Assembly (NCBI GenBank): GCA_039683515.1
Contig: JBDKRG010000010.1
Span: forward strand, 186,001 to 250,000
Source: JAJFUE01 sp039683515
GTDB taxonomy: Bacteria; Sumerlaeota; Sumerlaeia; MVZB01
DNA: 64,000 bases
Reading direction: 5' to 3'
The position numbers were made by a program, and so were the translations under genes. The notes under the pieces were generated by a model. That model saw only the letters and a program-made list of their open reading frames with translations. It had not been told where the DNA came from and did no database searches. Below, piece by piece: positions 1 through 8,548 of this stretch (position 1 is the stretch's first letter; each line of letters starts with the position of its first letter).

Positions 1-9
1 ACGAACGAG

Positions 10-2040
10 TTACCAGCGTTTGCCTTTGCCTTCGAGGACGACGACCTCGAACGGCTCGAGCTGGAGCGTGACCTGTTTGCTCCCTTTCAGCCCGACGGTC
101 TGGATGCGCTGGTCGGTGTAGGGGCTCTTCATGTTGAATTTGGCTGGGGCGCCCTTCGGCAGTTCGAACGCGGACTGGGCGTCGACCGTGAACGCCTGCG
201 GCTTGTCCGACGGGTTGCGCAGCGTGAGCGTCGCGCCCTCGGGGGTCCATGCGGCCCAGCCGTAGACCTCGAGCTTGTTCGGGTCGCCGCCGACCCAGTG
301 CGTGTCGACGAGGATATCCGAATGCGCGCGGCCCCACTTGGCCGCCTCGGCGATGATGTCCCAATCCGAATCTTTGAGGAGCGAAGGCCTGATATAGAGC
401 TCCTGGAGGTTCGTGCCGCTGCCGAAGAAGCTGCGCGCCTCGGGCTTGACGTCGCCGCAGGGGTCGGTCGGCATCATCGCGTACGACCAGACGACGCCGT
501 GGACCATGAGCGAGTTGAGCGGGTAGAGCTCGCACTGCTTGTGGATGTTCGTGTAAACGAGGGCGTCGCGGTAGGTCATCATCCGCTGGCGCTCGCTGCC
601 GACGCCCATCTTGTCGCAGTCCTCGCCGCCGCGCCAGATCGAGTCCGCCAGGAGCGTCCAGAACGGCGAGGCCCACGTCCCGGTCGTCAGGTTGATGAAG
701 ACGTCCTTGCGGGCCTTGCGCAGCTCGACGAGCATCGCCTGCGCGGCCTGGAAGTCGCTCGAGAACGGGCTGTTGGGCGGGGCGACCGTGTTGCGCGAAA
801 TGCCGTCGAACTTGAACATGTTGACGTTGTATTGCTTGATCATCTCGGTCGTGACCGAAAGGAAGCGCTTGTAGTAGTTTGCGCCCGAGAGCGCGAAGCC
901 GGCCTTGTTGATCTCCATGCCGGCCTTTTCCCCGGCGATCATGCGGCGGTCGTGCTTCCAGCGGTAGCCGCCGAACGGCGACAGCCAGATGCCGATGCCG
1001 CTCTTGGAGCGGGTCGTGGCCGCGGCCAGGTTGGCGAGGCCGTCGGGGAAGTATTTGTTGAATTCCCAGACCGTGTCGACGTTGTCCCAGCCGTCGTCGA
1101 ACAGGAACGAGTCGAGCACGACGCCACGCTTCTGGACGAGCTCGCGGTTGAAGGCCTCGATGCGGTCCAGGCACTCGGTCTCGGTGAAGTCTTTGGATTG
1201 CAGGTGGCGCGGCTTGGTCGGGTCGATCCCGAGGTCCCACCACGAGTTGTAGTGCAGGAACGGGCGGTAGGGGTAGGCGCGCTCGCGCTCGATGTAGCAC
1301 AGGAACGAGCGGCGAAGCTGGCCGTCGGGCGCGACGCCGATCACCGTGCCGCGGACGAAGTGCTGGCCGGCGCGGATCGGGATGCCGACGTTCAGGACCG
1401 ACGCGGCGCGGCCAGCGGTCAGCGTGCCGCTCGACATCGGGTCCTCGATGCCGGCGAAAACCGTCTCGCTCATGAGCGGGGCCCCGGAAGCCGGGCCGGA
1501 CAGCCGGGCTTCGGGCCACTGGGCGTCAAGGAGCGTGATCGTGCCGATCGCGAGGTCCCGGGTCTTGGGGGCGAGGTCGAATTCCTGGCGGATATAATTG
1601 GCGCCTTCGCGAAGGGTGGCGCGCCAGGTGACCTCGAGGCCGGTGGCCGGATCGCTGAAGACGGCTTCGAAACGCCGGCCTGCGAATTGGTCGCCCGCGC
1701 GGGCGGAATCCGCGTCGGCGGCGACGTCGTCACGGCGCAGCGCGGTGAATTTCAGGCTGGAGGAATCGATGACGCGGCCGTCCTGCAGGTTGATCCTGAA
1801 CAGGCTGTCGCCGAGCTCGATCTGCTTGCCGGTGATTTTATTGGTGAGGCGGCCGGGCTTGATGGTTGAGCCGGCCACCTGCCAATCGGCTTCGAGGACC
1901 TTGTTGCCGAGGGAAAAGGCGGATTCGGTCGTGCCGAGTTTTGGCGAGCCCGGCTGTTTGCCGGGGAAGACGATGGCGGCCGAGGCCGGCAGCGAGATCA
2001 GCAGAGCAAGAAGGACCAGGGGGCGGACGATGCGCTTCAT
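10..2040 (-). CDS. secreted clan GH-D-like glycosidase (alpha-galactosidase-like)
   Basis: A 676-residue protein with a Sec signal peptide (residues 1-21, ending SLPASA). A beta-rich N-terminal half is followed by a TIM-barrel-like region. The barrel carries FDDGWDN near residue 313, which matches the DDGW substrate loop of GH27/GH36/GH31-type alpha-galactosidases, and FKFDG near residue 408, where those families place the catalytic Asp nucleophile (KxD). WRGGEDCD downstream is a candidate acid/base region. The C-terminal 80 residues look like a beta-sandwich. Probable role: hydrolysis of an alpha-linked galactoside outside the cytoplasm. Related database entries often carry the misleading name enterotoxin. 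Exact family and substrate are inference. No downstream partner is visible because the window ends. Confidence 0.75.
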   Translation of the reverse strand: MKRIVRPLVLLALLISLPASAAIVFPGKQPGSPKLGTTESAFSLGNKVLEADWQVAGSTIKPGRLTNKITGKQIELGDSLFRINLQDGRVIDSSSLKFTALRRDDVAADADSARAGDQFAGRRFEAVFSDPATGLEVTWRATLREGANYIRQEFDLAPKTRDLAIGTITLLDAQWPEARLSGPASGAPLMSETVFAGIEDPMSSGTLTAGRAASVLNVGIPIRAGQHFVRGTVIGVAPDGQLRRSFLCYIERERAYPYRPFLHYNSWWDLGIDPTKPRHLQSKDFTETECLDRIEAFNRELVQKRGVVLDSFLFDDGWDNVDTVWEFNKYFPDGLANLAAATTRSKSGIGIWLSPFGGYRWKHDRRMIAGEKAGMEINKAGFALSGANYYKRFLSVTTEMIKQYNVNMFKFDGISRNTVAPPNSPFSSDFQAAQAMLVELRKARKDVFINLTTGTWASPFWTLLADSIWRGGEDCDKMGVGSERQRMMTYRDALVYTNIHKQCELYPLNSLMVHGVVWSYAMMPTDPCGDVKPEARSFFGSGTNLQELYIRPSLLKDSDWDIIAEAAKWGRAHSDILVDTHWVGGDPNKLEVYGWAAWTPEGATLTLRNPSDKPQAFTVDAQSAFELPKGAPAKFNMKSPYTDQRIQTVGLKGSKQVTLQLEPFEVVVLEGKGKRW

Positions 2041-2154
2041 AACTGTCTCCTTGGAATTCGGTGAACCATTTCACAAGACACGGTGGGCATTTTACGGATG
2101 GCGGGGGGCGAATGCAATGGCGACGAACACGGACCGGCACGGACGCGCCGCTCA

Positions 2155-2186
2155 TAAAAAAACCGCCCGCGCAAGGGGGGCGGCTT
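2155..2186 (-). terminator. Rho-independent terminator of the RRM gene
   Basis: Read on the minus strand, a stem of CCGCCC with GGGCGG (plus flanking AA/TT) is followed by seven T. It sits directly 3' of the RRM gene stop. Confidence 0.8.
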
Positions 2187-2209
2187 GAAGGGAACGTGTC
2201 GGAGCCCGG

Positions 2210-2479
2210 TCAGCGCGGACGGCGGGAGGCTTCTTCGCGGGGACGTGCTTCGCTGACTTTGATCGGACGGCCGTCGATTTCGCGCTCGTTGAGAGCGACG
2301 ATCGCATCGCGGGCCGCATCGTCATCCGCGAATTCCACAAACCCAAAGCCCTTGGATCGGCCGGTTTCACGATCCTTGATCACCGTGGCCGAGACCACTT
2401 CGCCATAAACCTCGAACTGCCTACGAAGCTCGTCCTCATTCGTGGAGTAGCTCAGATTGCCGACGTAAAGCCTCCTCAT
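2210..2479 (-). CDS. RRM-domain RNA-binding protein
   Basis: A single RNA recognition motif occupies nearly the whole 89-residue protein. RNP2 is RLYVGNL at residues 2-8 and RNP1 is KGFGFVEF near residue 43, with a short basic Arg/Glu tail. The start is placed at 2479 because GAGGAG lies 8 nt upstream; the longer reading frame would bury that Shine-Dalgarno inside the coding sequence. Bacterial proteins of this type (cyanobacterial Rbp proteins and relatives) bind single-stranded RNA and are often cold-induced. The long AT-rich leader and its own terminator fit an independently regulated monocistronic gene. Specific RNA targets cannot be read from sequence. Confidence 0.92.
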   Translation of the reverse strand: MRRLYVGNLSYSTNEDELRRQFEVYGEVVSATVIKDRETGRSKGFGFVEFADDDAARDAIVALNEREIDGRPIKVSEARPREEASRRPR

Positions 2480-2805
2480 GCCAATCACTCCTCGTTCTGA
2501 CAAATGAACGCCGCCGTCTCGTGCGTCGCGTTAATACTGAAATGATTCCATCTGCCCAAGGCAGACGCCAATAATTGAAATGAAAAAATTAAATGTTGCA
2601 ATAAAAAAACGCGATATTAGCCAATTGGACTTTTCAATAGAGAAATGTCGCGGCCGGCTGGTCGGCAAAAAGCCCAATATTGATCGTATTATCGGATATA
2701 TTTTCGGTTTCGAAGAAATGTGGTCACCCGGGCATCCATCGGCCGGAGGGCCGGATCGATCGCGGGGCGACATTGCCGAAATGGTAATACTGGCCGCCCG
2801 CATGG
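2480..2805 (-). other. AT-rich upstream region/leader of the RRM gene
   Basis: About 325 bp with no convincing gene, much richer in A+T than its surroundings, with many A and T runs. Short frames occur on both strands but lack a good ribosome site or any recognisable fold. The position suggests the promoter and a long 5' leader for the RRM gene. Confidence 0.4.
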
Positions 2806-2833
2806 AAAAACCCCTCGCCGAAACGAGGGGGTG
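2806..2833 (-). terminator. terminator of the rdgC-like pair
   Basis: On the minus strand CACCCCCTCG pairs with CGAGGGG across a short loop and is followed by five T, 40 bp downstream of the 169-residue companion ORF. Confidence 0.75.
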
Positions 2834-2875
2834 AAGCGGAAGCCGAAAAAACCGATCCGGATTTACGCGGATTAT

Positions 2876-3385
2876 CTATTTATCGCGAACCCATTCCTGG
2901 ATGGTTTCGATTTCCTTCGACCACGGCTTGGGCTGGAGGCGCAGGTGGAGGAATTCCTCGAACAGTTGCGAGAACGCGCGCTCGAACTCGAGCATCATGT
3001 CCCCGCGCATGGCCAGGAGGTCCTCGAACGGCATGCGGCCGGGGTTGGGGATCGCCAGGCCGGTGATGTTGAAGGTTTCGCCGTCGAGCGTGAGGACCCA
3101 CTCCACCCCTTCACGCTCGAGCTTCAGGCGCGCGCGGCGCAGCTTTTTGCCTTCGAGGAGTGCGGTGTGCGCCTCGGGCGAGGTCGCCGGGGATTCGCCC
3201 TTGAGCGTCGAGGCGCGGGCGTCGCCGTACTGGGCGTCGAGGAGGATCGGCCCCAGGATCTCGACGTTGACCGAGTTGCCGCCGTGGATCTTGACGTGGC
3301 CGTCGCGCTCGGAGCGGTACCACAGCCACGTGAGGAACTCGCGGCCGATGAAGGACTTTTGCTGGATCAGTTCAAGGACGCCCAT
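2876..3385 (-). CDS. RdgC-associated protein (possible split C-terminal part)
   Basis: A 169-residue protein with the motif GREFLTWLWYRSE near residues 14-26, rich in charged residues and ending in an amphipathic helical region (LEFERAFSQLFEEFLHL). The ATG at 3385 is preferred over an upstream GTG because GAGGTGG sits about 8 nt before it. The gene lies downstream of an RdgC-like gene on the same strand. EFLxWLW-type segments occur, as far as I recall, in the C-terminal half of longer RdgC homologues, so this may be the second half of a two-gene RdgC. That is inference; by itself the protein is uncharacterised. A repeat cluster separates the two genes. Confidence 0.55.
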   Translation of the reverse strand: MGVLELIQQKSFIGREFLTWLWYRSERDGHVKIHGGNSVNVEILGPILLDAQYGDARASTLKGESPATSPEAHTALLEGKKLRRARLKLEREGVEWVLTLDGETFNITGLAIPNPGRMPFEDLLAMRGDMMLEFERAFSQLFEEFLHLRLQPKPWSKEIETIQEWVRDK

Positions 3386-3423
3386 CGTGCTGACCACCTC
3401 ATGAGTCTGCGCTTTGCGAAGCG

Positions 3424-3620
3424 CTGAAAGCGCGAAAGAATACAGCCTGGGGCAAAGCGAAGCGACGCCCCAGGTTCAGGCCATCAATGACCCAGAGCGC
3501 TGAAGGCGCGAGAGAAATGATTTCTTTCGCTCTGTCAGAGCTTCCGGTCGTTCCTGTTCGTTACCTGGGGCTACGCTTCGCTCCGCCCCAGGCTATATTC
3601 TCCTGCGCCTTCAGCGCAAA
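3424..3620. repeat. intergenic palindromic repeat cluster (PVC-type)
   Basis: Two hairpins CCTGGGGC...GCCCCAGG (3447-3474 and 3564-3592) have loops containing CGAAGCG or its complement CGCTTCG, so they are inverted copies of each other. They are interspersed with gcgctgaaagcgcgaaag, agcgctgaaggcgcgagag and tgcgccttcagcgc elements. This is the layout of a dispersed repeat family seen in planctomycete-like genomes. No coding potential is apparent. Confidence 0.8.
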
Positions 3621-3623
3621 AAA

Positions 3624-4283
3624 TTACTCTTCTTCACCAACGGGCGCTTCGACGACGTCGACCGGGGCCTCGGGGCTGAACGGCGCCGGCAGGAGCTCGA
3701 GCAGCTCCTGGCCGAGGCGGTTGCGGTCGGCCCAGCGCTGCGCGCGCAGGTAGGGGAGCTGCGGCTCGACGCTGACCTGGAACGTCTCGGCGAACAGGTC
3801 CGAGAAGATCAGGCCGAGCTTCTGCGAGCCGGAGCCGAACATGACCACGCCGGACTCGAGCTGCCAGAGCATCTCGTAGACGGCCGTCGTGGGCTGCGTG
3901 CGCTTGATGAGGTCGAGCCGGACCTTGTCCTCGATGACGAGCTTTTCCTCGCGCGAGAGCTCGTTGCGCTCCTTCTCGCGCAGCTTCTTGCCGATTTCCT
4001 GGGCGAGCGTGGCGCGGAAGACGCGCTGGTTGATCGAGAGCTTGTCGACGCGCAGGCCGAGCGCGATCAGGTTGCGGAACAGGACCTTCTCGAGCGTCAG
4101 GCGGCTGTCGAGAAGCTGGCGGATGTTGACCCAGCCGGTCGATTGCAGCTCGCCGCGCTCGGGGTCGATCGGCTTGAATGCGTGGCGCAGGAGGTTGCGC
4201 TCGAACATTTCCTTGAAATTGGGCGGAAGGGTTTCGACGACGCGCCAAACGCGGCCGCTCACGGTCCCGGCGGTAATCGGCAT
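3624..4283 (-). CDS. rdgC: RdgC-like recombination-associated protein
   Basis: 219 residues matching the N-terminal and central part of RdgC. The start has LERNLLRHAFKPI-like helix packing with GELQSTGWV. It is followed by the charged helix around KKLREKERNELSREEK and then LIKRTQPTTAVYEMLWQLESGVVMFGSGS, which parallels the E. coli segment around ALLPRAFSRFSQTMMWID. RdgC forms a ring on double-stranded DNA and restrains RecA. This copy is about 80 residues shorter than E. coli RdgC (303), and the missing C-terminal material may be supplied by the next gene downstream. The start is supported by GAGG 7 nt upstream. The acidic C-terminal tail (VEAPVGEEE) resembles a complete terminus rather than a truncation. 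Confidence 0.72.
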   Translation of the reverse strand: MPITAGTVSGRVWRVVETLPPNFKEMFERNLLRHAFKPIDPERGELQSTGWVNIRQLLDSRLTLEKVLFRNLIALGLRVDKLSINQRVFRATLAQEIGKKLREKERNELSREEKLVIEDKVRLDLIKRTQPTTAVYEMLWQLESGVVMFGSGSQKLGLIFSDLFAETFQVSVEPQLPYLRAQRWADRNRLGQELLELLPAPFSPEAPVDVVEAPVGEEE

Positions 4284-4548
4284 GATGAATCCTCTTCGAA
4301 ACGAATCGCGGCGCGGGGCGGAGCCAAGGCTCCGCGGCCCATGCCGAGGTGAGAATCTATCAGAAAGAATCGGAAGCTGAAAGGGGCAATTGAGATCCGC
4401 CGGGCGAAGGGTCGTAAAATCAGCGAGGTATGAAATCCGGCGGCGAAAACCGGGCGCGGCGCCTGCCGGATGGGCGGCCTGGTGGGGATCGGATAAATTG
4501 GTTGAAGTTTGCGCGCGTAAACTCTCAAATTGACGCGAGGTAAGGATT

Positions 4549-5943
4549 TTGGATCCGAGTTTACAGCAAAAAAGGCGCGAGCGGGCTCAGCCGCTGTTCA
4601 TCATGGCCGCGCTGATGGTCGCGTACGCGGCTTTGGCGTCGCCGAACCTGACCCGTGACGGGGCGGCATCCATCGCCTGGTTCCATGAGCACGGCATGAT
4701 GCGCCCCCTCCACCCGCTGTGGGGATATTTCTTGAGCCTGTGCCTGAATGCGGGGCGGGCGGCCGGCTTGACGCTCATGCAGGCCGGCCAGATGCAGTCG
4801 GCGCTGACGGCCGCGGCCGCGGGGGGGATGTATTTTGCCTGGCTCAGGCGGCTCGGCGTCGGGATGCGGACGGCGACGCTGTTCGCGATGATCTTCGGGC
4901 TGTCCGGGACGGTCCTCGAGATCGCGACGACGGTGGATCTCTATGGCGTGGCACTGCTTGCGGTCGTGTTGAGCCTGCATGCCTGGCTGAGCGAAATCAA
5001 GGAGCCGAGCCCGGGCGGCGCGGCCGAGTTGTGGGGGGCCTGCGCCCTCGTCGTCGGGCTGCATGCCGCGTGGGCTCCGTGGGTGCTGGTCATTTACGTC
5101 GTCCTGGCGTGGAACGAGCGGCGGCGCCGCGCGCGCGCGGCGGGAAGGATCATCGAGGGGGCGGCCGTCGGGATTGCCATCGGCGCGTGGCTGGCCTGGG
5201 GCGGATACGACATCGCCCGGCAGGGGCATTTCTTCTCGATGCTTTTTGAGGGCGGGGCGGCGTCCGAACTGATCGCGAGGCCATTCGCCACGCTTTTTAC
5301 CGGCCCGGTTCTCAACGGCGGGCTGCTGGCCGTGCTGGCCATTCCCGGCGTGATGGTCATGAGGAAGAATACACCAGTCATGTATCGGTTCATCCTGCTG
5401 GCGACGGTGCTTTTCTTCGTGTGTTTCGGGTTCGCGCCGCCGGACCGCGGTGAATGTTTCCTGCCGGTTCTGGCGCTTTGGGGTTTCGCCGGGGCATTGG
5501 TCGTCGATCGATTGTCCCCCGACCGGCGGCGGACGATTGCGCTGATGATGGTGATGTTCGCCCTGACGCTGGCGATGTATTTGCCGGCGGCGGTCAAGGC
5601 GCTCCAGCCGGACGCGGTCACGCTCAAGCTCAATGTGTTCAAGGAGATCGCGCCGCCGGGCGCGCGGCTGGTGACGGAGATCCCGCCGTACCGGCCGTTC
5701 GCGCAGACCGGCCACGAGTCCATTTCGCTCGGTGACGCGCCGGGCGCGGTTGACGAAAAACAGGCGCAGGCCACCCTGGCGCAATGGATCCAGGAGCTTC
5801 AGGCCGGCGGCCCGAGCGTCTGGTTCGACGAGAAAATGTGGGGCGAACGGAAGAAGCTTCTCGGGCCGGTCAACTGGGACGGCCTGTCGATCCAGCGCGC
5901 CGCGCGCAAGGATGGGGCGTTTTACGGGTTGGTGAAAGAATAA
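4549..5943 (+). CDS. polytopic membrane protein, possible GT-C-like/DUF2723-like
   Basis: 464 residues with roughly nine or ten hydrophobic segments between residues 18 and 350, then a soluble C-terminal domain of about 110 residues. The early extracytoplasmic loop TRDGAASIAWFHEHGMMRPLHPLWGY has the Asp and HPLWGY pattern reminiscent of GT-C/ArnT-type and DUF2723 proteins, which use lipid-linked sugars. This is a weak family resemblance only. The start is a TTG at 4549 preceded by GAGG 8 nt away; an in-frame ATG at 4603 is the alternative. It converges on kdsA with 2 bp between the stops. Confidence 0.6.
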   Translation: MDPSLQQKRRERAQPLFIMAALMVAYAALASPNLTRDGAASIAWFHEHGMMRPLHPLWGYFLSLCLNAGRAAGLTLMQAGQMQSALTAAAAGGMYFAWLRRLGVGMRTATLFAMIFGLSGTVLEIATTVDLYGVALLAVVLSLHAWLSEIKEPSPGGAAELWGACALVVGLHAAWAPWVLVIYVVLAWNERRRRARAAGRIIEGAAVGIAIGAWLAWGGYDIARQGHFFSMLFEGGAASELIARPFATLFTGPVLNGGLLAVLAIPGVMVMRKNTPVMYRFILLATVLFFVCFGFAPPDRGECFLPVLALWGFAGALVVDRLSPDRRRTIALMMVMFALTLAMYLPAAVKALQPDAVTLKLNVFKEIAPPGARLVTEIPPYRPFAQTGHESISLGDAPGAVDEKQAQATLAQWIQELQAGGPSVWFDEKMWGERKKLLGPVNWDGLSIQRAARKDGAFYGLVKE

Positions 5944-5945
5944 TT

Positions 5946-6719
5946 TTATTGGGCCGCTTCGCGGATCCTGATGAGCGAACTCAGCAGGCCCTCGACCGAG
6001 TCGAGCCGGATCGAGTTGGGGCCGTCGCAGCGCGCCGCGTCCGGCTCGGGGTAAACCTCCGTAAACAGCCCGTCGATCCCGTAGGCCGCGGCGGCGCGGG
6101 CGAGGGGAGCCACGAACTCGCGCCGGCCACTGCTGGCGCCGCCCGCCGACGGGATCTGGACCGCGTGCGTGGCGTCGAAGATGATCGGGTGGCCGAACTC
6201 GCGCATGATGTCGAAGCTGCGGAAATCGACGACAAGATTATTGTAGCCGAACGTGGTGCCGCGCTCGGTGAGCCAGATCGAGTTGTTGCCCGACTGCTCG
6301 ATCTTGCCGACCGTGTAGCGCATGTCCTGCGGCGCGACGAACTGGCCCTTCTTCACGTTGATCACGCGGCCGGTTTTCGCCGCGGCGACGAGCAGGTCGG
6401 TCTGGCGGCACAGGAACGCCGGGATCTGGATGACGTCGAGGACCTCGGCGGCGCGCTCCATGTCGTGCATGTCATGGACGTCGCTCATGACTTCGATCTC
6501 GAGCTGCTTTTTGACGGCGGCGAGGATGCGCAGGCCTTCATCGATCCCGGGGCCGCGAAACGACGACAGCGACGTGCGGTTGGCCTTGTCGTAGCTCGCC
6601 TTGAACACGAAGCGAACCGGGAGCCGGTCGCAGATCGATTTGAGCCGTCCCGCGATCGACAGCGTGAGATCCTCGGATTCGATCACGCACGGGCCGGCGA
6701 TGTAGATGAAGGGGTTCAT
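5946..6719 (-). CDS. kdsA: 3-deoxy-D-manno-octulosonate 8-phosphate synthase
   Basis: Condenses arabinose-5-phosphate with phosphoenolpyruvate to Kdo-8-phosphate, the first committed step to the LPS inner core sugar Kdo. The 257-residue protein shows the family hallmarks: IAGPCVIESED at the N-terminus, FKASYDKANR, the PEP-binding segment, IIFDATHAVQ and FTEVYPEPDAA. Cys11 stands where metal-dependent enzymes (Aquifex type) carry Cys and metal-independent ones (E. coli) carry Asn, so this should be a metal-dependent form. It appears monocistronic here, bounded by a repeat-rich spacer on its upstream side. It implies that the organism makes lipopolysaccharide. Confidence 0.97.
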   Translation of the reverse strand: MNPFIYIAGPCVIESEDLTLSIAGRLKSICDRLPVRFVFKASYDKANRTSLSSFRGPGIDEGLRILAAVKKQLEIEVMSDVHDMHDMERAAEVLDVIQIPAFLCRQTDLLVAAAKTGRVINVKKGQFVAPQDMRYTVGKIEQSGNNSIWLTERGTTFGYNNLVVDFRSFDIMREFGHPIIFDATHAVQIPSAGGASSGRREFVAPLARAAAAYGIDGLFTEVYPEPDAARCDGPNSIRLDSVEGLLSSLIRIREAAQ

Positions 6720-6967
6720 GGGAAAATCCTAAATTCGAATATCGAAATCCTGAACAAATCCTAAATTCAAAATATCAAAAATGCAAAACCCGAAAAATGC
6801 AAAACACGAGAAATGCAAACACGAAACACACGAAAGTGGGACCACGAAATTTCACGAAAAATATTTTGTCGCAGAGAAGCAGAGATTGGCAGAGCACGCA
6901 GAGAGATTTTTTTTGAGTTCATTTCGTGCTTTTTCGTGGTCCCATTTCGTGCGTTTCGTGTTTGGAT
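6720..6967. repeat. intergenic repeats with a 43 bp imperfect inverted repeat
   Basis: 6723-6815 carries repeated aaatcctaaattc, aatatc and atgcaaa units. 6816-6858 and 6923-6964 are imperfect inverted arms built from cacgaaa units around the core gggaccacgaaa. They enclose a gcagagaagcagag/cagagcacgcagagag block followed by eight T. There are no credible genes. A related element occurs at 11147-11250, sharing CGAAACACACGAAA exactly. Confidence 0.8.
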
Positions 6968-8389
6968 TTATTTTGTCAGTTGCCGGAATCTCTTCAGTCC
7001 CGCCTTGAGGTAGTTCTTCATCACTCGCGGCGAGCCCGCCCGGATCAGCGTTCGCGCGATGTAGCGGGGGCGCAGATACATCGACAGGAGCGCCTTGCGG
7101 CGCCATGCCGTCAGGTCGGCGCTCGAGAGCTCGCGGGTGCGCACCGCCGCGTCGCCGTAGCCGGCCGCCGACGGCTCGCGCTCGAACAGCCCCTCGCGCT
7201 TGACGATGTCGAACAGCTCGGTGCCGGGGAGCGGGTAGGCGATGTTGAAATCGAAGAAGTCCGGGTCGAGCCGCCTGGCGTAGTCGAAGGTTTCCTTGAG
7301 CGTGGCGCGGGTCTCGAGCGGCGTGCCGATCACGAAGAACGCCTGGAAGCGCAGCCCGTTGCGCCGACAGATTTTCTTGGCCTCGAACGCGCGCTCGACC
7401 TTCTGCTTCTTCTTGATCGCGTCCATGATCGCCTGGCTGCCGGTCTCGACGCCGAACGCCACGACCCAGCAGCCGGCGGCCTTCATCTTGGCGGCGCGCT
7501 CGTCGTCGATCGTGTCGACGCGGCTGTTGCACCCCCAGTGGATCTTGTGCCCCGACGCGATGATCAGGTCGCAGAGCTCGACGAGCCACTGCTTGCTCAT
7601 CGTGAACGTGTCGCCGTGGAACAGGAACTCGCGGATGCCGAACCGCGTCACGCACTCGTCGATCTCGGCCATGATCAGCTCGGGCTTGCGGTAGCGGATC
7701 CGGTAGCCGGACATCGCGCCGGCCGGGCAGAAGATGCAGTGCGCCACGCAGCCGCGGTTGCCGTGCAGGACCGTGAGCGGGCGGCCGGTTTCGGGGCTCA
7801 GGTAGATGTTGTTGTCGAGCAGGTCGCGCGCCGGGATCGGCAGCGTGTTGAGGTCCTCGACGAGCGGGTGGCCGGGATTGGTGATGACCTTGCCTTCCGA
7901 ACGCCACACGAGGCCGGGGAGGGCGTCCAGCGGCGCGCCGGCCTGAAGCTGCTCGAGGACGGTCTCGATCTCGCCATGGATGCAGAAGTCGACGGCCGGG
8001 TTTTGCTCAAGGACCTGCGCGCCGAGCGCGTCGAGGCACTCGCCCTTGGCGAGCGTTAAGATTCCCGGGAGCGTGTCCTTGGCCGCCGCGAGCGCCTGGA
8101 GGTCCTTGTCGAGCGTCGCGGTCGTGACGTTGACGAGGAGGAAGCCGGGCTTGAACTCGCGCAGGTCGGCGACGTAATCGTCCCACGACTGGCGGTGGGC
8201 CGGGTAATCGCCGATCTTGACGCGGGCGCCGCCGCGGCGCAGCACGGCCGCGATCGACGCCAGCTCGATCGGCGGAAAGATGATATTGACCGTCTGGTCC
8301 TCGACCTTCGACTGGCAACGGTCATCGCGCCGGTAGAGGCCGGTCGGCGGGTTGATCAGAAGCGCGCTGTCGAATCTGGGCTGTGTCAT
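6968..8389 (-). CDS. B12-binding-domain radical SAM protein
   Basis: 473 residues from the ATG at 8389, which has AGGA 7 nt upstream; 22 extra N-terminal codons in the longer frame lack support. The N-terminal 170 residues resemble the cobalamin-binding Rossmann domain (LLINPPTG, PPIELASIAAVLR). The radical SAM core follows with RGCVAHCIFC, the CxxxCxxC cluster ligand, then GxETGS-like GVETGSQAI and the late-strand PLPGTELF. The arrangement is that of the B12-dependent methyltransferase/cyclase-like family (hopanoid, bacteriochlorophyll and lipid-modifying members). The substrate is unknown; no neighbouring pathway genes fix it. Confidence 0.88.
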   Translation of the reverse strand: MTQPRFDSALLINPPTGLYRRDDRCQSKVEDQTVNIIFPPIELASIAAVLRRGGARVKIGDYPAHRQSWDDYVADLREFKPGFLLVNVTTATLDKDLQALAAAKDTLPGILTLAKGECLDALGAQVLEQNPAVDFCIHGEIETVLEQLQAGAPLDALPGLVWRSEGKVITNPGHPLVEDLNTLPIPARDLLDNNIYLSPETGRPLTVLHGNRGCVAHCIFCPAGAMSGYRIRYRKPELIMAEIDECVTRFGIREFLFHGDTFTMSKQWLVELCDLIIASGHKIHWGCNSRVDTIDDERAAKMKAAGCWVVAFGVETGSQAIMDAIKKKQKVERAFEAKKICRRNGLRFQAFFVIGTPLETRATLKETFDYARRLDPDFFDFNIAYPLPGTELFDIVKREGLFEREPSAAGYGDAAVRTRELSSADLTAWRRKALLSMYLRPRYIARTLIRAGSPRVMKNYLKAGLKRFRQLTK

Positions 8390-8443
8390 AAAACATCCTG
8401 GCCGCATGCGGGCAGCCGTATGACACAGCTTAACATTGGCTGA

Positions 8444-8535
8444 GACTCCGAACAAGCGGGAGATGGAATTTCCTGTTCGGAGTTCAAACTTTAGTTTGCT
8501 TCTTAAAAAAGCAAGCCGAAGCTTGAACTCCGAAC
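8444..8535. repeat. inverted repeat between leuS and the radical SAM gene
   Basis: GTTCGGAGTTCAA (8475-8487) and TTGAACTCCGAAC (8523-8535) are perfect 13 bp arms. The interior holds a second GCTTC/GAAGC pairing and an A6 run. A third CTCCGAACA copy lies at the left edge. It is 13 bp beyond the leuS stop, so it could end leuS transcription, but it also resembles a dispersed repeat: TTGAACTCCGAA recurs at the very end of the window. Confidence 0.7.
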
Positions 8536-8548
8536 CGAAATCCCGACG

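Noticed and set aside
298..1869. 523-codon plus-strand frame
   Set aside because: Antisense to the glycosidase gene; high-GC shadow with no domain.
2580..2834. 84-codon plus-strand frame
   Set aside because: No Shine-Dalgarno, overlaps a terminator, composition unlike a gene.
6781..7013. Small plus-strand frames
   Set aside because: Lie in the repeat region and radical SAM 3' end; built of repeated units.
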